A DNA stretch of 64,000 bases from Anaerolineae bacterium (GCA_022820665.1 JAJEFB010000052.1:96529-160528), one strand, 5' to 3'; shown: positions 1-8,518, numbered from the stretch's first letter. Notes: generated by a model not told the origin, from the sequence alone. A program made the numbers and translations.

Positions 1-1
1 C

Positions 2-1237
2 ATGGCGCTGGAGGGCGATCTGCTGTATATCGCCGATGTCAACAACCACGTTATCCGCGTCGCCGATTTGGCCGCGAGGACCGTTTCCACGATTGCGGGC
101 AATGGCATCATGGGTCGTCAGCGCATCCCCTTTGGCGTTCCCGTCCCCGATCCGCTGGGTGTATCGCTGCGCAGCCCTTGGGATCTCGAATTTGATGACG
201 AGGGCAGGCTTCACGTCGCTATGGCGGGGACGCATCAGCTTTACATCTACGAACCCGATAGCAGCCAACTTTATCCCTCGGTGGGCAATGGACGGGAAGC
301 CAATCTGAACGACGTCAGCCTTGCCGCAAGCGAATTGGCGCAGCCCAGCGGTTTGTATTACGCCGGCGAGGGCAAGCTCTATTTTGCCGATAGCGAATCG
401 AGCACGATTCGACTGGCGGATTTCGCCGCGGACTTGGTCACCGTCGTGTCCGGTACGACCGAGAATCATCTGTTTCGATATGGCGATGTCGATGGCGAAC
501 TGGGCGTCAACCTCCTGCAGCACGCGCTTGACGTGCAAGGCACGTCCAATGGCGACCTCTATATCGCCGACACTTACAACAGTCGTATCAAAGTGATCCG
601 CGCCGGTGAAACGGCTACGCATACGGCCTTCGGGCTCGGTGGATTGGGCGGCTACGCCGATGGCGACGCATCGGTCGCGGCATTCGATGAACCAGGCGGC
701 TTGAGTTACGCGGACGGGATTCTCTACGTCGCTGATACCAACAATCACGCTGTCCGGGCCATTGATCTCGAGGCTGGAATCGTGGATACGCTGGAATTCA
801 GCAACCCCGAAGCCTTGGTCATTGATCCGGAGGCGGTGACGATCCTAGGCGGAAACACCGCCGAGGGCAATACCGTGCAACTTGATACCCAGAATGTCGC
901 GACGGGCGAGGGCACAATCAGCTTAAGCTTGAGCCTGCCGGAAGACTTCAAGATCAATCCGCTCATCGACAGCACGCTGAGCTTCGCGAGCAATCCGCAA
1001 GTGCTGTCGGTCGCGAGCAGCGTGACCATCCTTGAGGAGCAAGTGAGCATTCCGGTGACCTTCGCGGCCGGCGAGGACGAGTTCAATGCGGAGTTGACCT
1101 TGTATTACTGTCGAGAGGGCGCGGAAGGACTCTGCTACATTGAAACGGTCGTTTATCTGGTGCCGGTCGTCGCGGCGGAGGATCACAGGATCACGGAAAT
1201 CGCGCTGGAGCGCAGGGTCTTCGCGCCGGGAGTTTAG
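2..1237 (+). CDS. NHL-repeat beta-propeller protein, C-terminal part (5' end outside window)
   Basis: The visible 411 residues start at the window edge, so the true start is probably upstream. Residues 1 to about 260 hold at least four blade-like repeats with the NHL signature (LYIADVNNHVIRV near residue 8, DLYIADTYNSRIKVI near 184, ILYVADTNNHAVRAIDL near 240). Residues about 285-395 are a beta-rich tail with a Cys pair. This order, propeller then beta domain, matches the C-terminal two thirds of NHLRC2-type proteins, which in bacteria carry a thioredoxin-like domain at the N-terminus; that domain would lie outside the window. A role in redox or thiol chemistry is inference from the family only. 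Confidence 0.8.
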   Translation: MALEGDLLYIADVNNHVIRVADLAARTVSTIAGNGIMGRQRIPFGVPVPDPLGVSLRSPWDLEFDDEGRLHVAMAGTHQLYIYEPDSSQLYPSVGNGREANLNDVSLAASELAQPSGLYYAGEGKLYFADSESSTIRLADFAADLVTVVSGTTENHLFRYGDVDGELGVNLLQHALDVQGTSNGDLYIADTYNSRIKVIRAGETATHTAFGLGGLGGYADGDASVAAFDEPGGLSYADGILYVADTNNHAVRAIDLEAGIVDTLEFSNPEALVIDPEAVTILGGNTAEGNTVQLDTQNVATGEGTISLSLSLPEDFKINPLIDSTLSFASNPQVLSVASSVTILEEQVSIPVTFAAGEDEFNAELTLYYCREGAEGLCYIETVVYLVPVVAAEDHRITEIALERRVFAPGV

Positions 1238-1274
1238 CGCTGACTGTTCAATTGACTCCCATCACAAACCATGT

Positions 1275-1378
1275 CCCCCATCCTTATGGGGGACTGAGCT
1301 GGGCAATCGCTTCAAAATCATTTGTGTCGATCGCCACATAAACTATCCAAAATGTAGGGGCGACCTATTAGGTCGCCC
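1275..1378. repeat. Intergenic palindromes (C/G-rich hairpin and GGGCGACC hairpin)
   Basis: Two hairpins lie between the NHL gene and the next minus-strand gene. CCCCCAT at 1275-1281 pairs with ATGGGGG at 1286-1292. GGGCGACC at 1358-1365 pairs with GGTCGCCC at 1371-1378 and is followed by CGAAAA. Both motifs recur in other gaps of this window (for example 21954, 26391, 49092), so they belong to a dispersed repeat family. A related GGAGTAGAATTTCAA block lies at 1464-1478, next to the end of the following gene. They could also act as weak terminators between convergent genes. Confidence 0.7.
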
Positions 1379-1483
1379 GAAAAAGCTTGAAAAAATATAG
1401 ATTTTGCGCCAGTTTCTTGCTCGATACAAAGCTGTCCGATCCTCAGCCCAGAGCCCAGGGATGGAGTAGAATTTCAATGCAAT

Positions 1484-1915
1484 CTACCGCTTGGGCTTGC
1501 TCTTGCGTCTGATGCCGATGTCGGAAAGTTCTAAATCGTGGTGACTTTGGCTGGTATAACGATGGTGCGGCGAGCCCATCAATCGCTCGCGCCTTTTAGC
1601 TGCTAGGGCGCGCCAGATCTCGCCGCGCCTGTCCCGCAGTAACACCTGCCGCGATGCCGCGCCGCCGGGAGCAATTCTGCGGCGATGCTCTTGCACATGC
1701 CTGTCCTGCGAATGCGTTTCGCTCAAGTCGCGTCGCGCGGCGGCAACAGCCGCCATATCCGCGCTGTAGCGAAAACCGATCGCCAGCCCAAAAACACCGC
1801 CGACAATCAGACCGAGTTCCGCGCCAATTTGTCCTGCCAGCGCGCCTCCCGCCAGCGCGCCGAGGAGCGCCGCGCCAATCAAGATTGCGACCGTGCTGGC
1901 AATTGCGCGTATCAC
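1484..1915 (-). CDS. Small glycine-zipper membrane protein
   Basis: This 143-residue protein has an N-terminal hydrophobic Gly/Ala-rich segment (about residues 5-50, with GALAGGALAGQIGAELG spacing) that looks like one or two glycine-zipper transmembrane helices. A strongly basic, charged tail rich in Arg and His follows. It is the last gene of a tight four-gene minus-strand cluster and sits 13 bases after the preceding gene. No enzymatic motif is visible. The tail has little recognisable structure, so the 3' part may be degenerate. Confidence 0.55.
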   Translation of the reverse strand: MIRAIASTVAILIGAALLGALAGGALAGQIGAELGLIVGGVFGLAIGFRYSADMAAVAAARRDLSETHSQDRHVQEHRRRIAPGGAASRQVLLRDRRGEIWRALAAKRRERLMGSPHHRYTSQSHHDLELSDIGIRRKSKPKR

Positions 1916-1928
1916 TTCGTGGAATCCC

Positions 1929-2276
1929 TCAAACCTGGACCTTTTCCGTCACTTCCTGAATGCGCCGCTGCGCGGCATTCGCCCCGAGCTTGTCCTGCCT
2001 GTCGCGCTCTCGCAGATCGTAGTTATCGCGATAGGCCTCTCTGACGAGATCTCGGCGGGCGATGGTGATGAGGTTGTCGTCTGGTATCCCGGCCGCTTCA
2101 AACTCGAAGGAGGCGGCAGCGGAACCCGCGTTGCGCTGAACGCCGATGATGACGCCCATGCTCGTGCCGACGACCGCCCCGGCGATCGCGCCTTCGGAAA
2201 GCCCTTCCGCCAGCAGGGCGCCGGCGACCGCGCCCAGAGCGGCGCCGGCAAGCGCATAAATCGAAAGCCTGATCAC
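1929..2276 (-). CDS. Small glycine-zipper membrane protein
   Basis: This 115-residue protein has an N-terminal Gly/Ala-rich hairpin (residues 6-48, AGAALGAVAGALLAEG then GAIAGAVVGTSMGVIIGV) resembling glycine-zipper domains that insert in membranes. A polar, charged, probably helical tail follows, with no known motif. It has the same layout as its neighbours at 1484 and 2316, which suggests local duplication of a glycine-zipper module. It is probably cotranscribed with them. Its function is unknown. Confidence 0.6.
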   Translation of the reverse strand: MIRLSIYALAGAALGAVAGALLAEGLSEGAIAGAVVGTSMGVIIGVQRNAGSAAASFEFEAAGIPDDNLITIARRDLVREAYRDNYDLRERDRQDKLGANAAQRRIQEVTEKVQV

Positions 2277-2315
2277 TGTATTCAGTCCCTAATCCATAAG
2301 CCAATTATACCAGGG

Positions 2316-2546
2316 CTAATCATCGCGGATCTTGGAATCCAGGTATTGCAGCCCCGATGGCGCTCCCATGTGATCGCGCTCGCGCGCCCGCGCTATCTCG
2401 CTACCCTGCGCGCCGACGCTACCGCCGATGATGACTCCGCCAATCAGACCCTCAACCATGCCCTCGGCGAGGAAGAAGAAAGCCAGAGCGCCGATGACCG
2501 CGCCCAGCAGCGCGCCGGAGACTATGTGGCGGATGAAGTTAGGCAT
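2316..2546 (-). CDS. Small glycine-zipper membrane protein
   Basis: This 76-residue protein consists of a hydrophobic Gly-rich hairpin (residues 8-46: GALLGAVIGALAFFFLAEG then GLIGGVIIGGSVGAQG) plus a short charged tail. The repeated AEG.VEG turn between the two hydrophobic halves is shared with the neighbour at 1929 (LAEGLSEG), which supports common ancestry. The gene lies 12 bases downstream of the GIY-YIG gene at 2559. It may oligomerise in the membrane through its glycine zipper; that is inference. Confidence 0.6.
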   Translation of the reverse strand: MPNFIRHIVSGALLGAVIGALAFFFLAEGMVEGLIGGVIIGGSVGAQGSEIARARERDHMGAPSGLQYLDSKIRDD

Positions 2547-2558
2547 GGGTGATCACTT

Positions 2559-3080
2559 TTAGATATTGCATATTTCCCGCACATGACTGTCATGCAGCTT
2601 GAACCATTCCCCTCTCTGACGTTGCTCGGCATAGCGCTGATGCAATTGCCATTCGAGAGTTGGAGCGTCTTCTGTCTCTACGACGGCGATGACTTGAATC
2701 TCAAATGGCAGCGCCTGCGTGAACTCCTTGAATCGGCGGGAAGGGTTGTTTGTTCTCCCGATCTTGTAAAATTTGCTTATGTCGACGTCCTGGATAACAT
2801 AGACGTAACCGGCGGGATGCTCTGTGGGCGGCATGGCGCCTGGATCGTCAAATTCGCAGCGGGGCGCATTGCGGCTGCTTGAATGAAATAGGAAAAGGGC
2901 GCTGGAGACGACCACGGCGCCAATCAATGCGCCTGTCAACCTATTTTTTCCTGCGACTGCGGTAATCACAGCGCCAATTGCCGCGCCGACTACCGACCCG
3001 ATTGCGACTGGCAGACCGAAATGGCTCGCCACCAGCACACCCAAAAGGAAGGATGCGCCCGAGAAAATCATCACTTTCAT
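2559..3080 (-). CDS. Membrane-anchored T5orf172/GIY-YIG-type nuclease-like protein
   Basis: This 173-residue protein has two halves. Residues 1-66 form two or three hydrophobic Gly/Ala-rich membrane segments. Residues 91-165 form a T5orf172 (Mug113-like) GIY-YIG domain: GYVYVI at 91-96 is the GIY strand, KIG at 106-108 the YIG strand, R115/R116 the catalytic-Arg region, E143 the metal-binding Glu in the helix, and W159 the closing strand. The ribosome site GGAGGG lies 8 bases before the ATG. This is the first gene of the cluster. The topology would place the nuclease-like domain at the membrane surface. Nuclease activity is predicted from the family only; a similar architecture recurs at 4164-5000. 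Confidence 0.75.
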   Translation of the reverse strand: MKVMIFSGASFLLGVLVASHFGLPVAIGSVVGAAIGAVITAVAGKNRLTGALIGAVVVSSALFLFHSSSRNAPRCEFDDPGAMPPTEHPAGYVYVIQDVDISKFYKIGRTNNPSRRFKEFTQALPFEIQVIAVVETEDAPTLEWQLHQRYAEQRQRGEWFKLHDSHVREICNI

Positions 3081-3206
3081 TTGTCAAGCCCTCCAATGAG
3101 TTCTACGCGAGTCGGGTGTATTCGTTTTATCACGAACCTGTTTCTTCCGACAATCGGGTCTACAGACTTTTGGGAACAGTTCGGTCTCTATGCGATTCTT
3201 CGCGGG

Positions 3207-3944
3207 CTAATTCTTCCCGGAAAAAAACGCCTCCATAATCCCCCGCACTTCGTCGGAAACCAGACGCTCTCCAATGATTCCCAACTCCGTGTCAATCGTC
3301 TCTTGAACCACCTTCTGAGTCCCGCGCCGGAGAAGCATCTTGGTCTGGCGCAGCGCCTCGGGCGGCTTGGCCGCCAATTGCTCGGCTTTTGACCATGCCA
3401 GCCCATCCAGTTCATCCGCCGCGACCACCTCGTTGACAATGCCGCAGTCACGCGCCTTCTCAGCCGAAAAAGCCCCGCCCAGCAACAGCAACTCCGCAGC
3501 GCGCCCATATCCCGCCATGCGCGGCAGCAGATAGGTCGACGCCGCTTCCGGTACCAGTCCCAAATCGATGAAGGGCAAACGAAAGACCGCGCCTTCCGCC
3601 GCGTAAACCAAATCGCAATGCAGCAGCATTGTCACGCCCACGCCCACAGCCACGCCATTGACCGCCGCCACAATCGGCGTTCCCGCGGACGCAATCGCCT
3701 TGATGAATTGCGCCGGCGCGGCCGATCCGGGATCGCTCAAGAAGCTGTTGAGGTCGTTGCCGGCGCTGAAGCTGTCCCCGCTGCCCGTGATGAAGATGAC
3801 GCGGCTCTCGTCGCTTGCGTCCGCGCCTTCGATGGCTTCGCGCAGGGCGTCGTACATGGCTGGCGTCAGCGCGTTTTTCTTCTCCGGCCGGTTGATTTGC
3901 AGGCGCAGGATGTGGTTTTCTTGTGTGGTGTGGATGTTGGTCAT
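3207..3944 (-). CDS. Enoyl-CoA hydratase/isomerase (crotonase family)
   Basis: A crotonase-fold protein of about 245 residues. Visible signatures are the oxyanion-hole segment SAGNDLNSF, the second glycine-rich oxyanion helix GVAVGVGVTM, and the catalytic-Glu segment GLVPEAAS. The ATG at 3944 is preferred because GGAG lies about 8 bases before it; an in-frame start nine codons upstream (3971) has no such site. It probably hydrates or isomerises enoyl-CoA in fatty-acid or related degradation. Crotonases are functionally diverse and no beta-oxidation partner is adjacent, so substrate and reaction are uncertain. Confidence 0.85.
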   Translation of the reverse strand: MTNIHTTQENHILRLQINRPEKKNALTPAMYDALREAIEGADASDESRVIFITGSGDSFSAGNDLNSFLSDPGSAAPAQFIKAIASAGTPIVAAVNGVAVGVGVTMLLHCDLVYAAEGAVFRLPFIDLGLVPEAASTYLLPRMAGYGRAAELLLLGGAFSAEKARDCGIVNEVVAADELDGLAWSKAEQLAAKPPEALRQTKMLLRRGTQKVVQETIDTELGIIGERLVSDEVRGIMEAFFSGKN

Positions 3945-4063
3945 TCCCATAACTCCAGACAATTTGATCAATCACTTATGGATCCTCCAGGCGGGCATAA
4001 TCTCTCGACGGAAGTAGGTTCACGTTTATCGCGCAAACATCCCATCCGCAAAGACGAGTTACC

Positions 4064-4115
4064 CTTCCCCCGTGAGGCGGGGGATCGAGGGGGCCCAGGC
4101 CGGGGATGGGGTTGA
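4064..4115. repeat. Intergenic C/G-rich palindromic repeat
   Basis: The block CCCCCGTGAGGCGGGGG is followed by ATCGAGGGGG and by GGGATGGGGTTGAA. The same order (palindrome, then ATTGAGGGGG, then GGGATGGGGTAGAATTT) occurs at 23085-23140, and partial copies occur at 11738, 14078 and 15820. It is a non-coding dispersed repeat. Confidence 0.65.
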
Positions 4116-4163
4116 AATGAAGCATGCCCGCTTCCTCAACACATCCTTACCCCTATTTTCAGG

Positions 4164-5000
4164 TCAATGGCCGCAGGCCGCGGCGACTTGGGCAGCGCTC
4201 AAAACGAACCACTCTGTCATGCCTGAATGCGGGGTAGGGTGGTTCGTCCGCTGTCTAGTAAACATGTTATGCAGAATGCCTTCCAACCCAGAAGTGTTGT
4301 CGGTCTTGATAATGCAAACATAGTCCACTTTGCTCTTGACACCATTTGATATCTGATCGAGTCGGATCTTGGGTTGCTTTGTTGTCATACCGATTTTGTG
4401 TAGACCATTCGCTGCATCGTCTATTACATATACATATCTTTCTGTACCCGAAGCGGCTGGCAGTCTATTGAAGAAACGGGCATTCCACCCATTTCGCACC
4501 CGATTGAATGCGGATGCAACCCCATTACTTACTGACTTTGCTCCGTTTCTTACTCTGTTTACTACGGGGCGAACAGCGTCGTCTACGACTTGAAGTACCG
4601 GCCGAGTAGCATCATCTACGACTTGTACTATGGGCCGAGCTGCGTCGTCAACTGCGCCAATCGCAGGCCGAGCGGCGTCATCTACCACTTGAATTACAGG
4701 TCGAGCCACATCGTCAACTGCGCCTAACGCGGGTGCCAATACGGGAGCAACGACAACTCCAACTCCGCCCACTGCTCCACCCACCAAAGCTCCTTCCGCC
4801 CCGCTTTTCGCCGCGCAATGAGCAGAGTTTTCAATAACTTCGCGGTTGATCTCGCCATGCTCCTGGATTCCAGAAACGCCACATCCTACTACGCCCGTTC
4901 CCGCACCAATGACACCGCCTACAATTGCCGAGACGGCTATCGCTTCAACTATAGGTGTTAGCGCTGCTACCACAACTGGTATCGCTGGTAAAACTATCAT
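4164..5000 (-). CDS. Membrane protein with 11-residue repeats and C-terminal T5orf172/GIY-YIG domain
   Basis: This 278-residue protein has three parts. Residues 1-95 are hydrophobic Gly/Ala/Val-rich segments (membrane hairpins, glycine-zipper-like). Residues 95-149 are five tandem 11-residue repeats of the form VDDAARPVIQV. Residues 188-270 are a GIY-YIG/T5orf172 domain with YVYVI at 189-193, KIG at 202-204, R213, E240 and W264. A strong ribosome site (GGGAGG) precedes the ATG. It shares membrane-plus-nuclease architecture with the protein at 2559-3080 about 1 kb away. The repeats would form a spacer or helical stalk between membrane and nuclease domain. Function is unknown; DNA cleavage is inferred from the family. 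Confidence 0.75.
   Translation of the reverse strand: MIVLPAIPVVVAALTPIVEAIAVSAIVGGVIGAGTGVVGCGVSGIQEHGEINREVIENSAHCAAKSGAEGALVGGAVGGVGVVVAPVLAPALGAVDDVARPVIQVVDDAARPAIGAVDDAARPIVQVVDDATRPVLQVVDDAVRPVVNRVRNGAKSVSNGVASAFNRVRNGWNARFFNRLPAASGTERYVYVIDDAANGLHKIGMTTKQPKIRLDQISNGVKSKVDYVCIIKTDNTSGLEGILHNMFTRQRTNHPTPHSGMTEWFVLSAAQVAAACGH
4554..4718 (-). repeat. Five tandem 33-bp coding repeats
   Basis: Five consecutive 33-base units encode the 11-residue repeats with consensus VDD(A/V)xRPxxxx inside the membrane/GIY-YIG protein. The Asp-Asp and Arg-Pro positions are invariant in all five units while the hydrophobic positions vary. This suggests unit duplication followed by selection on the protein. 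Confidence 0.85.
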
Positions 5001-5084
5001 TTGTACCTCCCTTAAGAAACCGTTAGTAGTTGGTCACAGTGTATGCGCTGTACAAAGGACCGCGCTAACCCAATTTATGGGGGG

Positions 5085-6224
5085 TTACAATTCATTTAGC
5101 AGCGCCTCAACCCGCGCCAAGCGCTGATCATAACGATGATTTTCCAGCACATACGCCCGCGCATTCTCCGCAATCCGCCGACGCTCCTCGTCATGCGCCA
5201 AATAATACTGCACCTTCGCTTGCAAGTCCTCCAAATCGCTGTACGTCACCAGATGCTCGCCTGGCTCAAACCATTCCCGCACGCCGGGCCGGTCATCGAC
5301 GATCTGAAACGTGCCGACCGCAGCCGTCTCGAAGAGGCGCATATTGCCGCCGTAGCGCATGAAATCGCCATGCGCGTTGAGACTGATCTTGACCGATGAC
5401 AAGACGCGCAGCATCTCCGAGCCCAGCGCGTGTCCGCGGTGAAAGGGTCGCAGCGCTTCCGGCACTTCGTGCATGCTCCAGATGCCCAGGTCGAATTCGC
5501 GCAGGCTGCCGAGCGCTGCGACGCGCTCGCTGTAGAGCGACTGCGGAACCAGCGTGCCGACAAAGCCAACATCGCAGAGATAGCTGTTGGGCGCCTCAGT
5601 TTGCGGCTGCGGGTGATGAAACTCAGGGTCGATGGCGACGTATGGCAGGCATTCCATGCGCTTCGCGCCCAACTCCAGCCACTGAACGCCATGATAATAA
5701 TCATTCACCAACACCAGGTCGTAAAGGCGAGCCGCGTCGCGTTCGATGGCATGGGAAAAAACGACCGGCGAAACGCCGCTCACATAGATGATCTTGCAGC
5801 CGTGTTCCCGCTTCAGTTGGCGCAGCGTTTGCGGAAGGATCTCGCGGTTGTCGCCGGAGAGCCAGATAAGCTGTGGTCGAAAGCGCCGCGCAGCTTCCAG
5901 CAGCAAGTGATTGCGGCGGCGATAGTCGGGATTGAACTGTGGCGGCAAGCGCCTCATCAGCCCGGACGCGATCTTGCCCGGACTCAATCCCTCGCGGAAA
6001 ACGTCGGTGCTCAGTCTGGCAATGTCTCTTGCGCCATATCCGGGAAGATTGCGCCAGAAAACGTCCAACTCGTAGCCCGCCGCCCGCATGGCCCGTTCCC
6101 AGAAATGCTGTCCCATGCTGCTGGGGAACAAGGGCGCGGTTTCGCCGGTGTCGGCGCTGCGAATATCGGCTTGCAGTTCTTCGGGATGGTGCAGCGCTGC
6201 GACGAAAAGGACACGCTTCGACAT
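5085..6224 (-). CDS. Glycosyltransferase, CgeB/YkvP-like
   Basis: A 379-residue GT-B-type glycosyltransferase. The C-terminal half resembles the CgeB-like glycosyl transferase domain: DVGFVGTLVPQSLYSERV begins the second Rossmann domain, KISLNAHGDFMRYGGNMRLFE gives the acceptor/donor loop, and IVDDRPGVREWFEPGEHLVTYSD the nucleotide-binding region. There is no signal peptide. It starts 21 bases after the end of pdhC and may be read through from that operon, but a functional link to pyruvate dehydrogenase is not evident. Probably it transfers a sugar onto a cell-surface polymer or lipid; the substrate is unknown. Confidence 0.8.
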   Translation of the reverse strand: MSKRVLFVAALHHPEELQADIRSADTGETAPLFPSSMGQHFWERAMRAAGYELDVFWRNLPGYGARDIARLSTDVFREGLSPGKIASGLMRRLPPQFNPDYRRRNHLLLEAARRFRPQLIWLSGDNREILPQTLRQLKREHGCKIIYVSGVSPVVFSHAIERDAARLYDLVLVNDYYHGVQWLELGAKRMECLPYVAIDPEFHHPQPQTEAPNSYLCDVGFVGTLVPQSLYSERVAALGSLREFDLGIWSMHEVPEALRPFHRGHALGSEMLRVLSSVKISLNAHGDFMRYGGNMRLFETAAVGTFQIVDDRPGVREWFEPGEHLVTYSDLEDLQAKVQYYLAHDEERRRIAENARAYVLENHRYDQRLARVEALLNEL

Positions 6225-6245
6225 CAGGCTATTGCTCAGCCGGCG

Positions 6246-7475
6246 TTACACCTGTTGCAAATTCAAGAGCCGCAGCGGATTCTCCACCAGCTCCCGCAGA
6301 TGATTCATAAACCCCGCGCCCTCCGCGCCGTTGCTGACGCGATGATCGACGCTCAACGTCATGTTCATCCGCGTGCCCGCGCCCAACGTGCCGTCTTCCC
6401 GCACGACCGGCACGCGCTGCGTTGATGAAACCGCCAGGATGCCCGCTTCCGGCGAACTGATGATGGCCGAGAAATCCTTCACGTTGAAAGGACCCAGGTT
6501 GCTAATGGTGAAGGTCGCGGCGCGGATATCGTCCGGCTTGATCTTGCCGGAACGGGCCCGCTCGTACATCGCCTTGTTATTCACCGCCATCTCGCGCAGC
6601 GAAATGCTGTCGGCGTCATGGCAGACCACATTGACCAAACCATTGTCCGGCAGCGCGACCGAAATGCCGATGTTGACGCGATGGTGCTGGACCAATCGGT
6701 CACCGTAATAGTGACTGTTGAGGTTGGGGAATGCCCGCAAACTCAGCGCCAGCGCTTTGATCAACAGATCATTGACGCTGATCTTGATGCCCTCTGCCGC
6801 TAAAGCGCTGTTGATCTCTTTGCGCAGCGCCAGCAGCGGCTCGACATCGGCTTCAACTGTGACATAAAAATGCGGCGTATTGCTCTTGCTGCGGATGGTG
6901 CCGTCGGCGATAGCCCGCCGCATGCGCGACAGAGGAATGACATCGACGTCCTCTTCGGGCAACTTGCCCCAGGTCGCTTGGCTCCCCGTTGCCGGGGGCG
7001 TCGCCGGCGTCGGCGGCAGCATGGGCTTTTCGGCGAAATTCTCGATATCGGATTTGACGATCCTGCCGCCGGGTCCCGATCCCTGTACGCGGCGCAGATC
7101 AATGCCCTTGTCAGCTGCCATGCGCCGCGCCAGAGGCGATGCCTTGACGCGTCCGTCATCGGTCATAGCTGCCCCATTGCCATCGGTGGCGGGAGCCTTT
7201 GCCGCCGCTTCACCCGCCGCTGGCGCGGCCTCCGCTTCTGACGCGACGACCTCGCCCGAAGCCCCGATCACCGCGATGACGCTTCCCTCGCCGATCTCGT
7301 CCCCGGGTTCCGCGCGCAGTTCCAGCAGTGTGCCGTCGCTGCCAGCCTCGATCTCAACTGTCGCTTTGTCGGCTTCCACTTCGGCGATAATATCGCTCGC
7401 CGAGACAGTCTCGCCGACGTCGCGCAGCCAGTTGATCAGCAGTCCATCGGTTGTGAGTTTGACTTCGTAAGCCAT
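6246..7475 (-). CDS. pdhC: Dihydrolipoamide acyltransferase (E2 of pyruvate dehydrogenase)
   Basis: A 409-residue E2 subunit. Residues 1-75 are a lipoyl domain with the lipoylation lysine K37 in EADKATVE. An Ala/Glu-rich linker follows, then a peripheral-subunit-binding domain at about 110-147 (ASPLARRMA ... GPGGRIVKSDI), then the catalytic acyltransferase domain from about 175. The ATG directly abuts the pdhB stop codon and its ribosome site AAGGAG lies inside pdhB, so the two are translationally coupled. The active-site motif reads DHRVSNG (H378, N382) where family members usually have an Asp in place of N382. It carries acetyl groups between E1 and CoA. Confidence 0.93.
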   Translation of the reverse strand: MAYEVKLTTDGLLINWLRDVGETVSASDIIAEVEADKATVEIEAGSDGTLLELRAEPGDEIGEGSVIAVIGASGEVVASEAEAAPAAGEAAAKAPATDGNGAAMTDDGRVKASPLARRMAADKGIDLRRVQGSGPGGRIVKSDIENFAEKPMLPPTPATPPATGSQATWGKLPEEDVDVIPLSRMRRAIADGTIRSKSNTPHFYVTVEADVEPLLALRKEINSALAAEGIKISVNDLLIKALALSLRAFPNLNSHYYGDRLVQHHRVNIGISVALPDNGLVNVVCHDADSISLREMAVNNKAMYERARSGKIKPDDIRAATFTISNLGPFNVKDFSAIISSPEAGILAVSSTQRVPVVREDGTLGAGTRMNMTLSVDHRVSNGAEGAGFMNHLRELVENPLRLLNLQQV

Positions 7476-8462
7476 CTAAACTATCTCCTTGACCGCGTCG
7501 ACGACCTTCTGCGCGTCCGGCAGCGCCAAAAGCTCAATCTCTTTGGAATAGGGCAGGGGAACGTCTTCCGCCGCGACCCGCTTGATCGGCGCGTCCATGT
7601 AGTCGAACATGTTTTCCTGCAAGAGCGCGGCGATCTCGCTGCCGAAGCTGTACATGGGCAAGGATTCTTCCACGATGACACAGCGGTTGGTCTTTTTGAA
7701 GCTGCGGTAAACCAGATCCATATCCAGGGGACGCAACCAGCGCAAATCGACGACTTCCGCTTCCACGCCCTCCCTCGCCAATTGCCGCGCCGCCCCCAAT
7801 GCCCAGTCGACCCCGCGCGCGTAAGCCACCAGCGTGACGTCGGTCCCCTCGCGCTTGATATCGCCTTTGCCGATGGGAATCAGATAGTCGGTATCCTCAT
7901 CGTCGGGCATCGGACCCGGTTTGGGATAAAGGGCGATGCTCTCGGTGAAGAGCACCGGATTGTCATCGCGAATCGACGCTTTTAACATGCCGTAGGCATC
8001 CATCGAGTTGGAAGGGCAGCCCACATATACGCCGGGAAAATGCGCGAATATCGGTTCCGGACTATGCGAATGCGACGCCGTCGCTTGGTTTCCCCAGCCG
8101 CTCGCGGCGCGGTAGACCAACGGTACTTTGAACATGCCGTCGAAGAAATAACGCACCTTGCCCGCGTGATTGGCAATCGCGTCCAGGGCCAGAAAGGCGA
8201 AGTTGATGGTCATGAATTCGGCCACCGGCCGCAAGCCAGCCATTGCCGCGCCCACCGCCACGCCGCCTATCGCCATCTCGCTGATGGGCGTGTCGCGCAC
8301 CCGCCTCTCGCCAAATTCCTCCAAAAAGCCGCGCGTGACCCGATGCGTGCCTTGCCAGTAAGCCACCTCTTCGCCCATGACAAAGACGTTTTCATCGCGG
8401 CGCATCTCTTCTTGCAACGCCCTGCGGATGGCTTCCCGCATGGCGACGTTTCTTCCTGCCAT
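7476..8462 (-). CDS. pdhB: Pyruvate dehydrogenase E1 component, beta subunit
   Basis: A 328-residue transketolase-type beta subunit. It has the pyrimidine-binding core (VFVMGEEVAYWQG ... DTPISEMAIGGVAVGAA, with the Glu that activates thiamine diphosphate) and the C-terminal transketolase domain (DVTLVAYARGVDWAL, EVVDLRWLRPLD). The ATG at 8462 is chosen because GAGGGA lies just upstream and the family begins at the AMREAIRRAL helix; the open frame extends about 99 codons further upstream without homology. It is the middle gene of the pdhA-pdhB-pdhC operon. Confidence 0.93.
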   Translation of the reverse strand: MAGRNVAMREAIRRALQEEMRRDENVFVMGEEVAYWQGTHRVTRGFLEEFGERRVRDTPISEMAIGGVAVGAAMAGLRPVAEFMTINFAFLALDAIANHAGKVRYFFDGMFKVPLVYRAASGWGNQATASHSHSPEPIFAHFPGVYVGCPSNSMDAYGMLKASIRDDNPVLFTESIALYPKPGPMPDDEDTDYLIPIGKGDIKREGTDVTLVAYARGVDWALGAARQLAREGVEAEVVDLRWLRPLDMDLVYRSFKKTNRCVIVEESLPMYSFGSEIAALLQENMFDYMDAPIKRVAAEDVPLPYSKEIELLALPDAQKVVDAVKEIV

Positions 8463-8518
8463 CGCGCTTCCCTCGTTTGCTGCAAGTCTGCAAAACAACC
8501 CCTGCCGGCTTCTTCGCA

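Noticed and set aside
4554..4718. CRISPR array
   Set aside because: The 33-base units are in-frame coding repeats without unique spacers.
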